A DNA stretch of 64,000 nucleotides from an uncultured Caldilineaceae bacterium (lineage in GTDB: Bacteria > Chloroflexota > Anaerolineae > Caldilineales > Caldilineaceae), in contig OX638330.1 in NCBI GenBank assembly GCA_951812725.1, positions 2,418,001-2,482,000 on the forward strand, in the 5' to 3' direction. Under the pieces are notes generated by a model, which had not been told where the DNA came from, did no database searches, and saw nothing but the letters and a program-made list of their open reading frames with translations. Positions 48,360 through 57,981 of the stretch are shown here, piece after piece. The position numbers and the translations under genes were made by a program. Every line of letters begins with the position of its first letter. Position 1 is the stretch's first letter.

Positions 48360-49720
48360 TAAGATTCGTCCTCTTGGTGTGATGTCGATTTGAGTCGCCT
48401 GCTCACGGCGGCGGCATGCCCGCCGAGGCCCTCAGTACGCGCCAGGGTTTGGGCGGCGGGACCGATTGCGGCCAGTGCTTCCTCATTGAGCCCGATCAGG
48501 CTGATTAGCTTGACGAAATCGGTCACGTTGATCGGACTGGCGAAACGGGCGGTGCCGCCGGTGGGCATGACATGGCTGGGCCCGGCCGTGTAGTCGCCCA
48601 GCACTTCAAAGCTACGCTCGCCGAGGAAGATGCCGCCGGCGTTCTGTACTTGGTCGACCCAGCGCCAGGGGCTTTCGACAAGGAGGCAGAGGTGCTCGGG
48701 AGCGTATTCGTTGGCGAGGGCAACAGCTTCAGGCATGGATTCGGTCACGACAATTCCGGCGCTGCGGGCAAAAGTGGCGGCGGCGATCTGTCCGCGTTCC
48801 AGGTCCTCCAATTGGGCGTGGACGGCTGCCTGGACCTTCTGCGCCAGCTGCCGGCTGGGTGTCAGGAGTATTGCGCTGGCGAGGACATCGTGCTCGGCCT
48901 GGGCCAGAAGATCTGCGGCGGCCAACTGCGGGTCGGCCGACTCATCAGCGATTATTACGGTCTCAGTTGGACCGGGCAGGCCGTCGATTCCAACCAGGCC
49001 GAAAAGCTGCCGCTTGGCCAGGGTAACGAAAAGGTTGCCGGGGCCGCAGATCTTGTCAACTGCCGGAATTGACTCAGTGCCGAAGGCCATTGCGCCGATT
49101 GCCTGCGCGCCGCCGGCTATGTAAACGGCGTCCACGCGGGCGACGGTGGCGGCAGCAAGCGTTACCTTGTCCGGCAGACCTGTCTCCTTCTGGGGCGGTG
49201 TGACGACAACCAGTTCGCCCACATTGGCTACCCGCGCCGGAATGGCGGTCATCAGCAGGGTGCTGGGCAGGGGGGCCGTGCCGCCAGGGACATAGATGCC
49301 GACGCGTTCTATGGGCCTGACAAGCTGGCCGACCGTGCCTTCGTTGTCATTCTGGATCCAGCTTTGGTTGGGCTGGCGGCGATGAAAGTTTTCTATACGC
49401 TCCGCCGCCAGGACAAGAGCCTCGTAGACTTCTGGCGCGACGTCACCGGACTCCTGCAGGATGGTTTGGGGATCGACGCGCAGGTCGTCCAGGCTGACAC
49501 CATCCAGTTTTTGGGTCCACTTGCGCACTGCGGCATCGCCACCGGCCCGCACGTCGGCTAGGATACGGCGGACGGCTTCGTCAGGGCCGATGCGAGAACC
49601 GAATATGTCTTCGATGCTGTCCAATATTTCTTCCGGCAGGTCGAAAGCGTCCCAAGGCTGGCGGCGCAGGATTGACTTGCGGGCTGGTTCAGGATCAAGT
49701 ATGGGGAAGTCGTTTTTCAT
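48359..49720 (-). CDS. hisD: Histidinol dehydrogenase
   Basis: Zinc-dependent NAD enzyme for the last two steps of histidine synthesis. 453 aa, slightly longer than usual at the C-terminus. Motifs: [62 protein letters not shown], the catalytic Glu-His in ANEYAPEHL and [15 protein letters not shown]. It is upstream of and coupled to hisC. No strong ribosome-binding site before the ATG. Confidence 0.96.
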   Translation of the reverse strand: MKNDFPILDPEPARKSILRRQPWDAFDLPEEILDSIEDIFGSRIGPDEAVRRILADVRAGGDAAVRKWTQKLDGVSLDDLRVDPQTILQESGDVAPEVYEALVLAAERIENFHRRQPNQSWIQNDNEGTVGQLVRPIERVGIYVPGGTAPLPSTLLMTAIPARVANVGELVVVTPPQKETGLPDKVTLAAATVARVDAVYIAGGAQAIGAMAFGTESIPAVDKICGPGNLFVTLAKRQLFGLVGIDGLPGPTETVIIADESADPQLAAADLLAQAEHDVLASAILLTPSRQLAQKVQAAVHAQLEDLERGQIAAATFARSAGIVVTESMPEAVALANEYAPEHLCLLVESPWRWVDQVQNAGGIFLGERSFEVLGDYTAGPSHVMPTGGTARFASPINVTDFVKLISLIGLNEEALAAIGPAAQTLARTEGLGGHAAAVSRRLKSTSHQEDES

Positions 49721-49786
49721 GGCTTGGGAACGAGAACAGTTGATGGAAGGCTAAATCGGATGGCGGTTGGTCGTCGTTGGGATAGC

Positions 49787-50677
49787 TTATTGCCTTAGCC
49801 GCTCGGCGTCCTCCATGCGGCCCAAGACCACTACTATGTCATCCTCTTTGAGACTAAAGCTGGCGCTGGGGCTGACTACCAGGTCGTCTCCTCGGCGGAC
49901 TGCGATCACGGTCAGTCCATAGCGTTGCCGCAGACTCAGTTCGGACAGGGAATGTTCCCAGGTGCTGGGCGGGGCCAATAATTCGACGACACCAACATCG
50001 TTACCGACTTCCAGGTAGTCGACAAGATGATCGATGGCCATTTTTCTTCCCAAACGACGTCCGGCCTCGTGCTCGGGCAGAATCACTTCGTCCGCCCCAA
50101 CTTTCAGAAGGATTTCCCTCTGTGTAATTGTGAGTGCTTTGGCGATCACTCGCTCTACGCCCAGTTGCCTCAGGAGAACGGTTGCCAGCAGATTGTTCTC
50201 AAAGTCGGTGCCGATGCAGACCAGACCGGTGTCGAAGGTTTCCACGCCTGCCTGGCGCAGAGCGTCAATGTTGGTAGCATCCAGCTGCACTACGTGGGGA
50301 AGCTCGCCGCTGAGCGCCTGCACGCGGTCGTGATTCGAGTCGATAGCCAGAACCGTGCGGCCGTGCTCGACAAGCGTGGTTGCAACGGCGGTGCCAAAGC
50401 GTCCAAGCCCGATAACCACATATTCAGACTCACGGTTCTTTCGTTTGAACGGTGACGAATGCGCGTGAGCCGCATCAATTGGCGTCGATGCAGTGTCGTG
50501 GGCAGGAGAGACAGTCTGCGCGGCCAAGGGAGAGGGCCTACGGAACAGGCGACCAAGCCACTGCAAGGGCAGGTTCATCCACGCCCACGGGACATGGGAT
50601 ACAGTCTGAGCCGAAAGCAGTAGCGGTTGGGCTGCGGCCCCGTCATTCGCTTCATTTGCAGCCATTTTAGCAACCAT
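49787..50677 (-). CDS. TrkA/KtrA-type potassium uptake regulatory protein
   Basis: Cytoplasmic RCK protein that gates a Trk/Ktr K+ channel in response to nucleotide. RCK_N has the Rossmann start EYVVIGLGRFGTAVATTLVE; the RCK_C (TrkA_C) domain ends with FSLKEDDIVVVLGRMED. The open frame begins at 50815, but ATG at 50677 is chosen because GGAGAG lies 9 bp before it; this gives 296 aa. About 85 residues before the Rossmann fold are extra compared with KtrA and contain a hydrophobic patch (VPWAWMNLPLQWLGRLF). No membrane subunit gene is adjacent. Confidence 0.82.
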   Translation of the reverse strand: MVAKMAANEANDGAAAQPLLLSAQTVSHVPWAWMNLPLQWLGRLFRRPSPLAAQTVSPAHDTASTPIDAAHAHSSPFKRKNRESEYVVIGLGRFGTAVATTLVEHGRTVLAIDSNHDRVQALSGELPHVVQLDATNIDALRQAGVETFDTGLVCIGTDFENNLLATVLLRQLGVERVIAKALTITQREILLKVGADEVILPEHEAGRRLGRKMAIDHLVDYLEVGNDVGVVELLAPPSTWEHSLSELSLRQRYGLTVIAVRRGDDLVVSPSASFSLKEDDIVVVLGRMEDAERLRQ

Positions 50678-50861
50678 GGCCACTTGCTCTCCAATGTAGT
50701 GTAGGGCAGTCATGCCCGTGCCAAACGTGTTCCATTCTGACCGCATTATAGCATAGCCGGAGGGTCTAAACCTTTTCAAACGGTGCTTCTCGTGATACCA
50801 TGCGCCAGAACTCATCGTTGCAGGGGAGCTGCAGATTCAGCAAAGAGGGGGCAGGGCGCAA

Positions 50862-51965
50862 GTGGCAGAGTCAGGAAGTTCACGGCAACCGGTTCAGGTT
50901 TCACTGTACCCGCATTTCTTCACCGAAAAGAAGCGATTGTTCATAGAGAGTGGGGCACTCAAAGCCTCAGTCTTTCTCTATGACAGCGGTGTTGCGGCCG
51001 TCCAACTGGAAAACGGGGTGAGCGAGCTAGTAATGCTGCCATTTCAAGGCCAGCAGATCTGGTCGGCAACCTTTGGCGGGAGAGACGTCACCATGCGGTC
51101 GATGTTCAGCCAGCCACTGCCAACCACCGATTACGTGCGGACGTACGGCGGTTTCCTACTCCATTGCGGTTTCACGGCTATGGGGGTGCCGACCGAAGAG
51201 GATGACCACCCACTTCATGGAGAGTTGCCGAATGCCTGGTTTCAGCAGGCTTGGCTCGTGCTTGGGGAAGACGAAGGCGGCGCTTATATCGGCTTGGGAG
51301 GGCAATACCAACACACGGTTGCCTTTATGTATAACTACACGGCGACGCCGTTAGTGAAACTTTACGCCGGCGCGAAGGAAGCGCAGGTATCGCTTCAATG
51401 TCGAAACTGCAAGAATACGCCGATGGAGTATATGTACCTGGCCCACGCCAATTACAGGCCGGTAGACGGCGGCCGCATTGTATACAGCGCGAAGGTATCG
51501 CCGGGGACGGTACGCGTCCGCCGCAGCATACCCAGCCATGTAAGCCCCGGGCCCGCATATCTGGCATTTCTGAAGGGACTGGGTGAAAGACCGGAAGCAC
51601 ATCATGTTCTGGACGCCAAACTGGCGTTTGACCCGGAGATAGTCTTCGGTATCGACTACGAGGCGGACGAGGAAGGCTGGGCCCACACTCTGCAGGTGCA
51701 TCCAGACGGCGGAGCAGACTATGTTCGTCACCGTCCGGACCAGTTGCCGATTGGCGTCCGCTGGATCAGTCGCACGCCTGACCAGGACGCGTTGGGATTG
51801 GTCTTGCCTGCCACTGCGGAACCCGAGGGCAAAGCGGCCGAAAAAGCCAAAGGTTATGTGAAAGAGTTGGAGGGCGGCGGTACCTGGCGGTGCGACTATG
51901 TGTTGGGGACACTTGACGCGCATGAAGTTGGCGCTGTCGAGGAAAAAATCGCGGGAATCGTCTAG
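50862..51965 (+). CDS. DUF4432 family aldose 1-epimerase-like protein
   Basis: 367 aa, GTG start without a strong ribosome-binding site. The galactose-mutarotase-like fold is suggested by MLPFQGQQIWSATFGGRDVTM, GGFLLHCGFTAMG, HGELPNAW (putative active-site His) and MEYMYLAHANYRP. DUF4432 proteins are thought to act on sugars, but reactions are not established for most. It is divergent from the TrkA gene and 123 bp upstream of lysZ; a link with LysW-type synthesis is not expected. Confidence 0.8.
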   Translation: MAESGSSRQPVQVSLYPHFFTEKKRLFIESGALKASVFLYDSGVAAVQLENGVSELVMLPFQGQQIWSATFGGRDVTMRSMFSQPLPTTDYVRTYGGFLLHCGFTAMGVPTEEDDHPLHGELPNAWFQQAWLVLGEDEGGAYIGLGGQYQHTVAFMYNYTATPLVKLYAGAKEAQVSLQCRNCKNTPMEYMYLAHANYRPVDGGRIVYSAKVSPGTVRVRRSIPSHVSPGPAYLAFLKGLGERPEAHHVLDAKLAFDPEIVFGIDYEADEEGWAHTLQVHPDGGADYVRHRPDQLPIGVRWISRTPDQDALGLVLPATAEPEGKAAEKAKGYVKELEGGGTWRCDYVLGTLDAHEVGAVEEKIAGIV

Positions 51966-52088
51966 TTGGTATTCGTCTTGACAGTTGATTCCGGTTTGAG
52001 AGATTTCGGCGAACAGTCGCTGGAAAGTGATGAAATAGGCTGTGCCTGAAGCACACATGCTGGCTAAACAGTTGCAAGGACACTTTGG

Positions 52089-52892
52089 ATGCTGGTAATC
52101 AAAGTCGGCGGTGGTAAGGAACTGAATATTGACGCCATCGTCTCTGATATAGTTGCGCTACGCCAGGCCGGGCGGGATCTGATTCTGGTCCACGGCGGGG
52201 CGGAGACGACCAACGAGGTGGCCGAGGCCCTGGGCCATCCACCCCAGTTCATAACCAGCGAGAGCGGTTTTGAGAGCAGGCGCACTGACCGGCGCACTCT
52301 GGAGATTTTCGAGATGGTCTATTGCGGCCAGCTCAACAAGATGTGGGTGGAAAAGCTGCAACTTGCCGGCGTGAATGCGGTCGGCCTGAGCGGGCTGGAC
52401 GGACGCATCTTTGAGGGGAAACGGAAGGACAGGTTGCGCGTGCGGGTCAATGGGCGGCGGCTGGTGTTGCGGGATGACTGGACCGGAACTGTCGAGCAGG
52501 TCAATGTGGAACTGCTGCGGCTGCTGTTGGATGCCGGGTACCTTCCTGTACTCACGCCGCCTGGCTCCTCGGATAGCGGCGAGGCGATCAATGTAGACGG
52601 CGATCGGGCGGCAGCGATGGTTGCCGCGGCATTTGAAGCTGAGGCATTTGTCATCCTCTCCAATGTGCCTGGCTTGCTGCGGGAGTTTCCTGACGAGTCC
52701 AGCCTCATTCGAGAGATTCCCCGTACACAGGCTGACAGCTACATGCAGTATGCGGCCGGGCGAATGAAGAAAAAGGTGATGGGTGCGGTCGAAGCAGTCG
52801 CAGAAGGCGTGCAGAAAGTGATCTTTGCCGACGGGCGTCAAGAGAACCCGATACAGCGAGCCCTTGACGGCCATGGAACGCAGATTGCGTGA
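52089..52892 (+). CDS. lysZ: LysW-aminoadipate/glutamate kinase (LysZ/ArgB family)
   Basis: 267-aa amino-acid kinase. It begins MLVIKVGGGKELNIDAI and carries LVHGGAETTNEV, SRRTDRRTLEIFEMVYCG (the LysZ-type segment that differs from ordinary ArgB), and GEAINVDGDRAAAMVA. It phosphorylates the side chain of LysW-bound aminoadipate (lysine) or glutamate (arginine/ornithine). The assignment rests on this segment and on the following LysJ-type aminotransferase. No LysW, LysX or LysY is visible; gaps of 123 and 154 bp around it are too small for LysW. A TTGACA (51978) is a possible -35 box but has a poor -10. Confidence 0.8.
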   Translation: MLVIKVGGGKELNIDAIVSDIVALRQAGRDLILVHGGAETTNEVAEALGHPPQFITSESGFESRRTDRRTLEIFEMVYCGQLNKMWVEKLQLAGVNAVGLSGLDGRIFEGKRKDRLRVRVNGRRLVLRDDWTGTVEQVNVELLRLLLDAGYLPVLTPPGSSDSGEAINVDGDRAAAMVAAAFEAEAFVILSNVPGLLREFPDESSLIREIPRTQADSYMQYAAGRMKKKVMGAVEAVAEGVQKVIFADGRQENPIQRALDGHGTQIA

Positions 52893-53046
52893 GAACTGTA
52901 GGTAAGGTACTGCGTTGCCAGGGCGTTCTGGTGGAGGCGTTGCGAGAGAACTGATCCGAACTATTGGAGCCGGACGCAAGAACAAAATATTTTCCGAAGA
53001 AGGAAGCTTCTGAGCAACTCAGAATACAAATCGGACCGAAACACGA

Positions 53047-54252
53047 ATGGAAACTGTACAGAATATACTCGAAACGCATGACGCGGTGCGCCAGACCCAG
53101 TCGCACGAGTCAGGCGTTGTTCCTCGTCGCGGGGAAACGGTGATGGTGGCGGGGGAGGGCTGTTGGATGATCGACAGCGACGGCGACCGCTACCTCGATC
53201 TGACTTCGTCGCAGGGTGTGGCCATGCTCGGCTATGGTCATCCTGTTTTGACGGAGGCTATTCAGGAGCAGGCAGCCCGCATGCACGCCTGCCCCAACTT
53301 TTTTCACAACGATACGCGGGCGGAGTTCCTGAGCAGGCTGATCTCGGTTACGCCGGAGCACCTGACGCGGGCTTTTTTGGGGAATAGCGGCGCCGAGGCG
53401 ATTGACGGCGCCATCAAGTTCGCGCGGCTGGCTACGGGTCGTACGGGAATTGTGGCTGCACGCAACAGCTTCCATGGGCGGACAGTAGGGGCGTTATCAA
53501 TCACCTGGAACCCCCGGTATCGGCGCAAGTTCGAACCGCTGATGCCAGATGTCAGCCATGTTCATTTTAACAACATCGATCAGCTGGATGAAGCTGTTGG
53601 CGACGGCACCGCGGCGGTGGTGTTGGAGGTCATCCAGGCTGAGGGTGGTGTGCATGAGGGGAGCGCTGAATATTTTGCAGGCGTACAGCGGTTGTGCCAA
53701 GAGAGGGGTGCGCTGCTGGTAATCGACGAGGTGCAGACCGGTTTTGGACGCACGGGGCGCTGGTTTGGGTTTCAACACTTCGACCTGGAGCCAGACATCG
53801 TTGCGCTGGCAAAGGGTCTAGGGGGAGGTTTCCCGATGGGTGCCGTCGTCTACACTGAGCAGATCCAGGAAAGTCTTTTTTCCGGGGCGCACGGGAGTAC
53901 GTTCGGGGGCAACCCACTAGCCTGCGCGGCCGGCATCGCTGCATTGGGCGTTTACGAGGACGGACTGATCGAACAGGCAGACAGGGCTGGGCGGCGACTG
54001 AGGGAAGCCCTGGAAGCGGCCATCGGCGCGCGCAGAGTCGTCCGTGAGATTCGCGGTAGGGGACTCCTGATCGGCATTGATCTGCGTACGAAGGCGGTAC
54101 CCTTTCTGAAGACACTGATGGAAGAGCACAACGTGCTGGCTCTGCCGGCCGGCTCGACTGTTCTGCGACTGCTGCCGCCGCTGACCATCAGTGACGGGGA
54201 GATCGACATGGCGGTAGAGGCGATAGCCGCTACTCTGCCCGAGGGCGCTTGA
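53047..54252 (+). CDS. lysJ: Acetylornithine/LysW-lysine aminotransferase
   Basis: 401-aa class III PLP aminotransferase. Motifs: [65 protein letters not shown], and the Schiff-base Lys in [16 protein letters not shown]. It is of the ArgD/LysJ type and, with lysZ next to it, most likely acts on LysW-bound substrates; an ordinary ArgD role cannot be excluded. It starts 154 bp after lysZ on the same strand. VOC gene 33 bp downstream. Confidence 0.85.
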   Translation: METVQNILETHDAVRQTQSHESGVVPRRGETVMVAGEGCWMIDSDGDRYLDLTSSQGVAMLGYGHPVLTEAIQEQAARMHACPNFFHNDTRAEFLSRLISVTPEHLTRAFLGNSGAEAIDGAIKFARLATGRTGIVAARNSFHGRTVGALSITWNPRYRRKFEPLMPDVSHVHFNNIDQLDEAVGDGTAAVVLEVIQAEGGVHEGSAEYFAGVQRLCQERGALLVIDEVQTGFGRTGRWFGFQHFDLEPDIVALAKGLGGGFPMGAVVYTEQIQESLFSGAHGSTFGGNPLACAAGIAALGVYEDGLIEQADRAGRRLREALEAAIGARRVVREIRGRGLLIGIDLRTKAVPFLKTLMEEHNVLALPAGSTVLRLLPPLTISDGEIDMAVEAIAATLPEGA

Positions 54253-54285
54253 CCCTGGTCCCGGGCTATTGTAAGGGATACTAAT

Positions 54286-54669
54286 GTGAATATCATTTAT
54301 AGCGGCGTTTTTGTGGACGATCAAGAAAAGGCGTTGAAGTTCTATACAGAAGTGCTTGGCTTTGTAAAGAAGGAAGATATTCCCGTCGGTGAATTCAGGT
54401 GGTTGACTGTTGTGTCACCGGACGATCAGGACGGGACAGAGTTTCTCCTGGAACCGAATTCCAACCCCGTCGCCGAACAGTATCAGAAGGGTATTTACGA
54501 ACAGGGAATCCCGGCCACGTCGCTTGGCGTCGATGACGTGCAAGCAGAATATGAAAGGTTGACAGAACTGGGTGTGGCGTTCAAAGTCGAACCGACGGAT
54601 TATGGTCATTATAAGATTGCTTCCTTCGACGACACTTGTGGGAATCTGATCCAGATCCAGCAGACTTGA
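54286..54669 (+). CDS. VOC (glyoxalase/bleomycin-resistance) family protein
   Basis: 127-aa paired beta-alpha-beta-beta-beta protein. It starts IIYSGVFVDDQEKALKFYTE and ends DDTCGNLIQIQQ, where His/Glu metal ligands of classical glyoxalases are largely absent (only HYK and some acidic positions are seen), so a catalytic role is uncertain. GTG start. It follows lysJ after 33 bp; the reason for the pairing is not known. Confidence 0.85.
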   Translation: MNIIYSGVFVDDQEKALKFYTEVLGFVKKEDIPVGEFRWLTVVSPDDQDGTEFLLEPNSNPVAEQYQKGIYEQGIPATSLGVDDVQAEYERLTELGVAFKVEPTDYGHYKIASFDDTCGNLIQIQQT

Positions 54670-54901
54670 CGCTTAAGGGAGGTTTTGGAGGCGTTAATTG
54701 TGTGCCAGCCCGCAGAAATGCAGGCCGGAAAGGGCGATAATCAGCGTAAGGACGTGAGAGCTTGTCGACCGAATTTCAGGACGAAGAATGTGGAGACACA
54801 TTGGCGGGGTCTACAGTCTATTCAAGTCCTTTGCGTGAAGAAGGTATCGAAACGAATGCAGTGACGAAAGTGACAGCATAAAGAAAGCCAGGAGTATTGG
54901 A

Positions 54902-55996
54902 ATGAGTGAATCAAATCAGAACGGCGCTCAGATGCAGAACGGTGCGGGAGCCCAGGTCAGCAAGGGTGGGACTGAAGACACGCTGCATGAGGTGATCGTG
55001 ATTGGCAGCGGGCCGGCAGGCTGGACGGCGGGCCTTTACGCGGCGCGGGCGAACCTGGAACCATTGCTGATCACCGGCGACGACTTCGGCGGCCAGGTCA
55101 GCATCACATACGAGGTCGAAAACTATCCTGGTTTTCCTGAGGGGCTTAGCGGGCCCGACCTGGTAGAAAAATTCAAGGCGCAGGCCGAACGATTCGGATG
55201 CACCACCTCCTATGATCACGTTACGGAAATTGTGGTTGACGAGCATCCTTTCACTGTGCGCACTGCCCAAGACAAGGAGTACAGAACGAAATCGCTGATT
55301 CTCTGCACGGGCGCCCGGCCCCGATTCCTAGAGGTGCCTGGAGAACAGGAATATACGGGCAAAGGTGTCAGCTACTGTGCGACCTGCGATGGTTTCTTTT
55401 TCCGCGGCAAAGAATTGGTGGTCGTTGGCGGTGGCGACAGCGCACTCGAGGAGGGGCTATTCCTTACCAAGTTTGCCACTAATGTGAAGGTAATACATCG
55501 GCGGGACGAGTTGCGTGCCAGCAAGATTTTGCAGGACCGGGCCATTGCCAACGACCAGATTGAATTTGTGTGGAATGCGGTCGTGACGTCCATCAACGGT
55601 AACGAGAATGGCGTCGTTTCCGGTGTCACCACGCAGGATACGCGGAGCGGCGCCGAGGGCGAGATCGACACTGACGGCGTTTTTGTTTACATCGGGCACA
55701 TCCCCAATAATGATCTGTATCACGGGAAGCTGGACTTGGATGAGGACGGTCACCTGATTGCCGACCCGATGACACGTACCAACATTCCCGGCGTTTTTGC
55801 GGCTGGTGAAATTGCCGATAAGGTCTTCAAGCAAGTAGCCACCAGTGTGGGACAGGGCTGCGCCGCGGCGATGCAGGCGGAGAAGTTCCTGGCCTCGCTG
55901 GAGGCCGTAGGGTTGCCAGACTTGAACGAGGATCCACGCGCATGGCCCACGCCAGGCGTCCCAAAGCAGACGGCAGACCTGGTGGCAGCCGACTGA
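54902..55996 (+). CDS. trxB: Thioredoxin reductase
   Basis: 364-aa FAD/NAD(P)H enzyme that reduces thioredoxin. FAD motif [20 protein letters not shown], redox pair Cys159-A-T-Cys162 ([11 protein letters not shown]), NAD(P)H motif [15 protein letters not shown] and the end motif [15 protein letters not shown]. The first 30 residues are an extra Asn/Gln/Gly-rich leader ([16 protein letters not shown]) not needed for the fold. AGGAGTATTGG lies before the ATG. murJ follows 92 bp later. Confidence 0.95.
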   Translation: MSESNQNGAQMQNGAGAQVSKGGTEDTLHEVIVIGSGPAGWTAGLYAARANLEPLLITGDDFGGQVSITYEVENYPGFPEGLSGPDLVEKFKAQAERFGCTTSYDHVTEIVVDEHPFTVRTAQDKEYRTKSLILCTGARPRFLEVPGEQEYTGKGVSYCATCDGFFFRGKELVVVGGGDSALEEGLFLTKFATNVKVIHRRDELRASKILQDRAIANDQIEFVWNAVVTSINGNENGVVSGVTTQDTRSGAEGEIDTDGVFVYIGHIPNNDLYHGKLDLDEDGHLIADPMTRTNIPGVFAAGEIADKVFKQVATSVGQGCAAAMQAEKFLASLEAVGLPDLNEDPRAWPTPGVPKQTADLVAAD

Positions 55997-56088
55997 AACC
56001 AGTTGTTGCTGCTGCCAGAGATTTCGAAAGAACGGGGGCGGACGCTGCGATCGGATGTGTCTTTGCGAGGAGACATCTACAATAGCGA

Positions 56089-57819
56089 ATGACCAGATCC
56101 GCAGTGCCGCCCCGTCCAAGCTCGACACCCCAAGATCAACAATCTTCAGCGTTGGCCCGAAGCGCCTCTCTTCTGTCTTTAGGCGCTGTGGCCAGCCGCG
56201 TACTCGGTCTCCTGCGGGAGATGGTGATTGCGGCCTATTTTGGCGCGTCTGGTCCTGTCAGCGCGTTCACGGTTGCCGGCAGCGCGCCGAAAATGCTGTA
56301 CGACTTTCTGATCGGCGGCATGTTGAGCGCCGCGTTGGTCCCGGTTCTCAGCGACTACGCCCGACTAGATCGTAAGCAGGGTGACGCTACTGAAGAGGTT
56401 GCTTCCGGGTCTAATGGAGAGCAGGTCGGTCCGAATCCGGAACTGGTCCGGCTGGTGGGCGCGTTGCTCAGCCTGGCGGTAGTGACTCTGGCGGGGCTGA
56501 CTGTCCTGATGGTTGTCTTTGCGCCGCAGGTTGCGGTCCTGCTGGCAGGAGGGTTTGACGACTTAGATCCGACGCTGTTGCCATTGACAGCCCAGTTGCT
56601 TCGGCTGATGGCGCCGGTCGTTTGGTTTGTTTCGATGGCCGGTCTGCTGACAGCAATACTGTTTGCGCTGCAACGTTTTTCCTTTCCCGCTATTGCCTCC
56701 GCCATTTACAACCTGGGCATCATTGTGGCTGCTCCGCTTCTGGCCGGGCGCGTGGGCATTGCCAGTTTGGCCATAGGCGTGTTGGCCGGAAGCATGGTAC
56801 AGTTTGCGCTTATGGCGTGGGACGTCCGGCGGGCAGGGCTCAAGTTTAGCGTGCAGTGGAGTCATCCTGCATTGGCGCGAATCGTGCGGCTCTATCTGCC
56901 GATTGCGGCAGGGCTGGTGGTGGCGCAGTTCCAGGTAGGGCTGGACCGCCGCCTCGCGAGCGGCACCGGTGTACAAAGTATTGCCTGGATGAGTAAAGCT
57001 ACGACTCTGCAACAGTTGCCGCTGGGGATGATCAGTGTGGCTATTTCGTTGGCGGCGCTCCCGCGCTTGAGTCAGCAGTTTGCTTCAAGTGATGAGGAGG
57101 CGTACCGTGCGACGCTGGCGCGAGGGCTTCGCATGGTGGTGGTGATGATTGTGCCGATCCTGGTTGGCCTGGGCGTGCTGGCTGAGCCGGCGGTACGGCT
57201 CTTGTTCGAGCGGGGGCAATTCACCGCAGGAGACTCCGCGCAGGTGGTGACGGCCCTTAACGTGTATCTTGTCGGCGCGCTATTTGCGGCGATCGACTTC
57301 CCCCTGATTTACGCATTTTATGCCCGAAACGACACGCTGCTACCTGCGCTCGTAGGTGTTCTAAGCGTCCTGGTATATGCCGCAATTGCACTGGCGCTGG
57401 TCGAGGGCCTGGGTTACCTTGGGCTGGTCTGGGCCGACACAGGAAAGCAAGCAGCTCACGCGCTCGTAATGCTGGCACTTCTGTACTGGAAGATGGGTCA
57501 AATTCAGCGGCGACAGGGACCAGAAAGGGCGTCAGAGCTGCAGGAAGGCTGGTCTGCGGCAGGGTCTAGTCCTACAGTTCGGACTGTAATCTCGGTGGCT
57601 GGAGCAGCAGGCGCGATGTTTGTGGTGATGACTGCGCTGCTGCCGCGGTTCGGCGCGGGGGGCTCTCCTTCCATTGCCAATGATCTGGTGCAGCTCGTCG
57701 TAGGCGGCGGGAGTGGAATGCTTGTTTACGCCGGATTGCTACTGCTGGCGAAGCAACCTGAAGCGCGACAGTTGTACGGGGTTGTACGCCGAGTGAGCGG
57801 TTTGGCCAAAGGAAAATGA
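56089..57819 (+). CDS. murJ: Lipid II flippase
   Basis: 576-aa polytopic membrane protein of the MurJ/MviN family, which flips peptidoglycan precursor lipid II. It starts SLGAVASRVLGLLREMVIAA and has about 14 hydrophobic segments, with the family PKMLYDFLIGGMLSAALVPV and the QLPLGMISVAISLAALPRLS. A hydrophilic insert between the first helices (RLDRKQGDATEEVASGSNGE) is unusual but small. A putative membrane metallopeptidase gene follows after 162 bp on the same strand. Confidence 0.92.
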   Translation: MTRSAVPPRPSSTPQDQQSSALARSASLLSLGAVASRVLGLLREMVIAAYFGASGPVSAFTVAGSAPKMLYDFLIGGMLSAALVPVLSDYARLDRKQGDATEEVASGSNGEQVGPNPELVRLVGALLSLAVVTLAGLTVLMVVFAPQVAVLLAGGFDDLDPTLLPLTAQLLRLMAPVVWFVSMAGLLTAILFALQRFSFPAIASAIYNLGIIVAAPLLAGRVGIASLAIGVLAGSMVQFALMAWDVRRAGLKFSVQWSHPALARIVRLYLPIAAGLVVAQFQVGLDRRLASGTGVQSIAWMSKATTLQQLPLGMISVAISLAALPRLSQQFASSDEEAYRATLARGLRMVVVMIVPILVGLGVLAEPAVRLLFERGQFTAGDSAQVVTALNVYLVGALFAAIDFPLIYAFYARNDTLLPALVGVLSVLVYAAIALALVEGLGYLGLVWADTGKQAAHALVMLALLYWKMGQIQRRQGPERASELQEGWSAAGSSPTVRTVISVAGAAGAMFVVMTALLPRFGAGGSPSIANDLVQLVVGGGSGMLVYAGLLLLAKQPEARQLYGVVRRVSGLAKGK

Positions 57820-57981
57820 GGACGGTTTCAGGAGTACCAATTATACAAATTGACGGGCCGATTTACGTCGATTGGAGTGTTGTCATCTGGCGGACACGGA
57901 CCGTTTGGCTGAAGTTTCGACCCACAGTGCTGACATCTGGAAGCACTACTTGCAATTCTTGATGCGCAGGCATCCCCAGAA

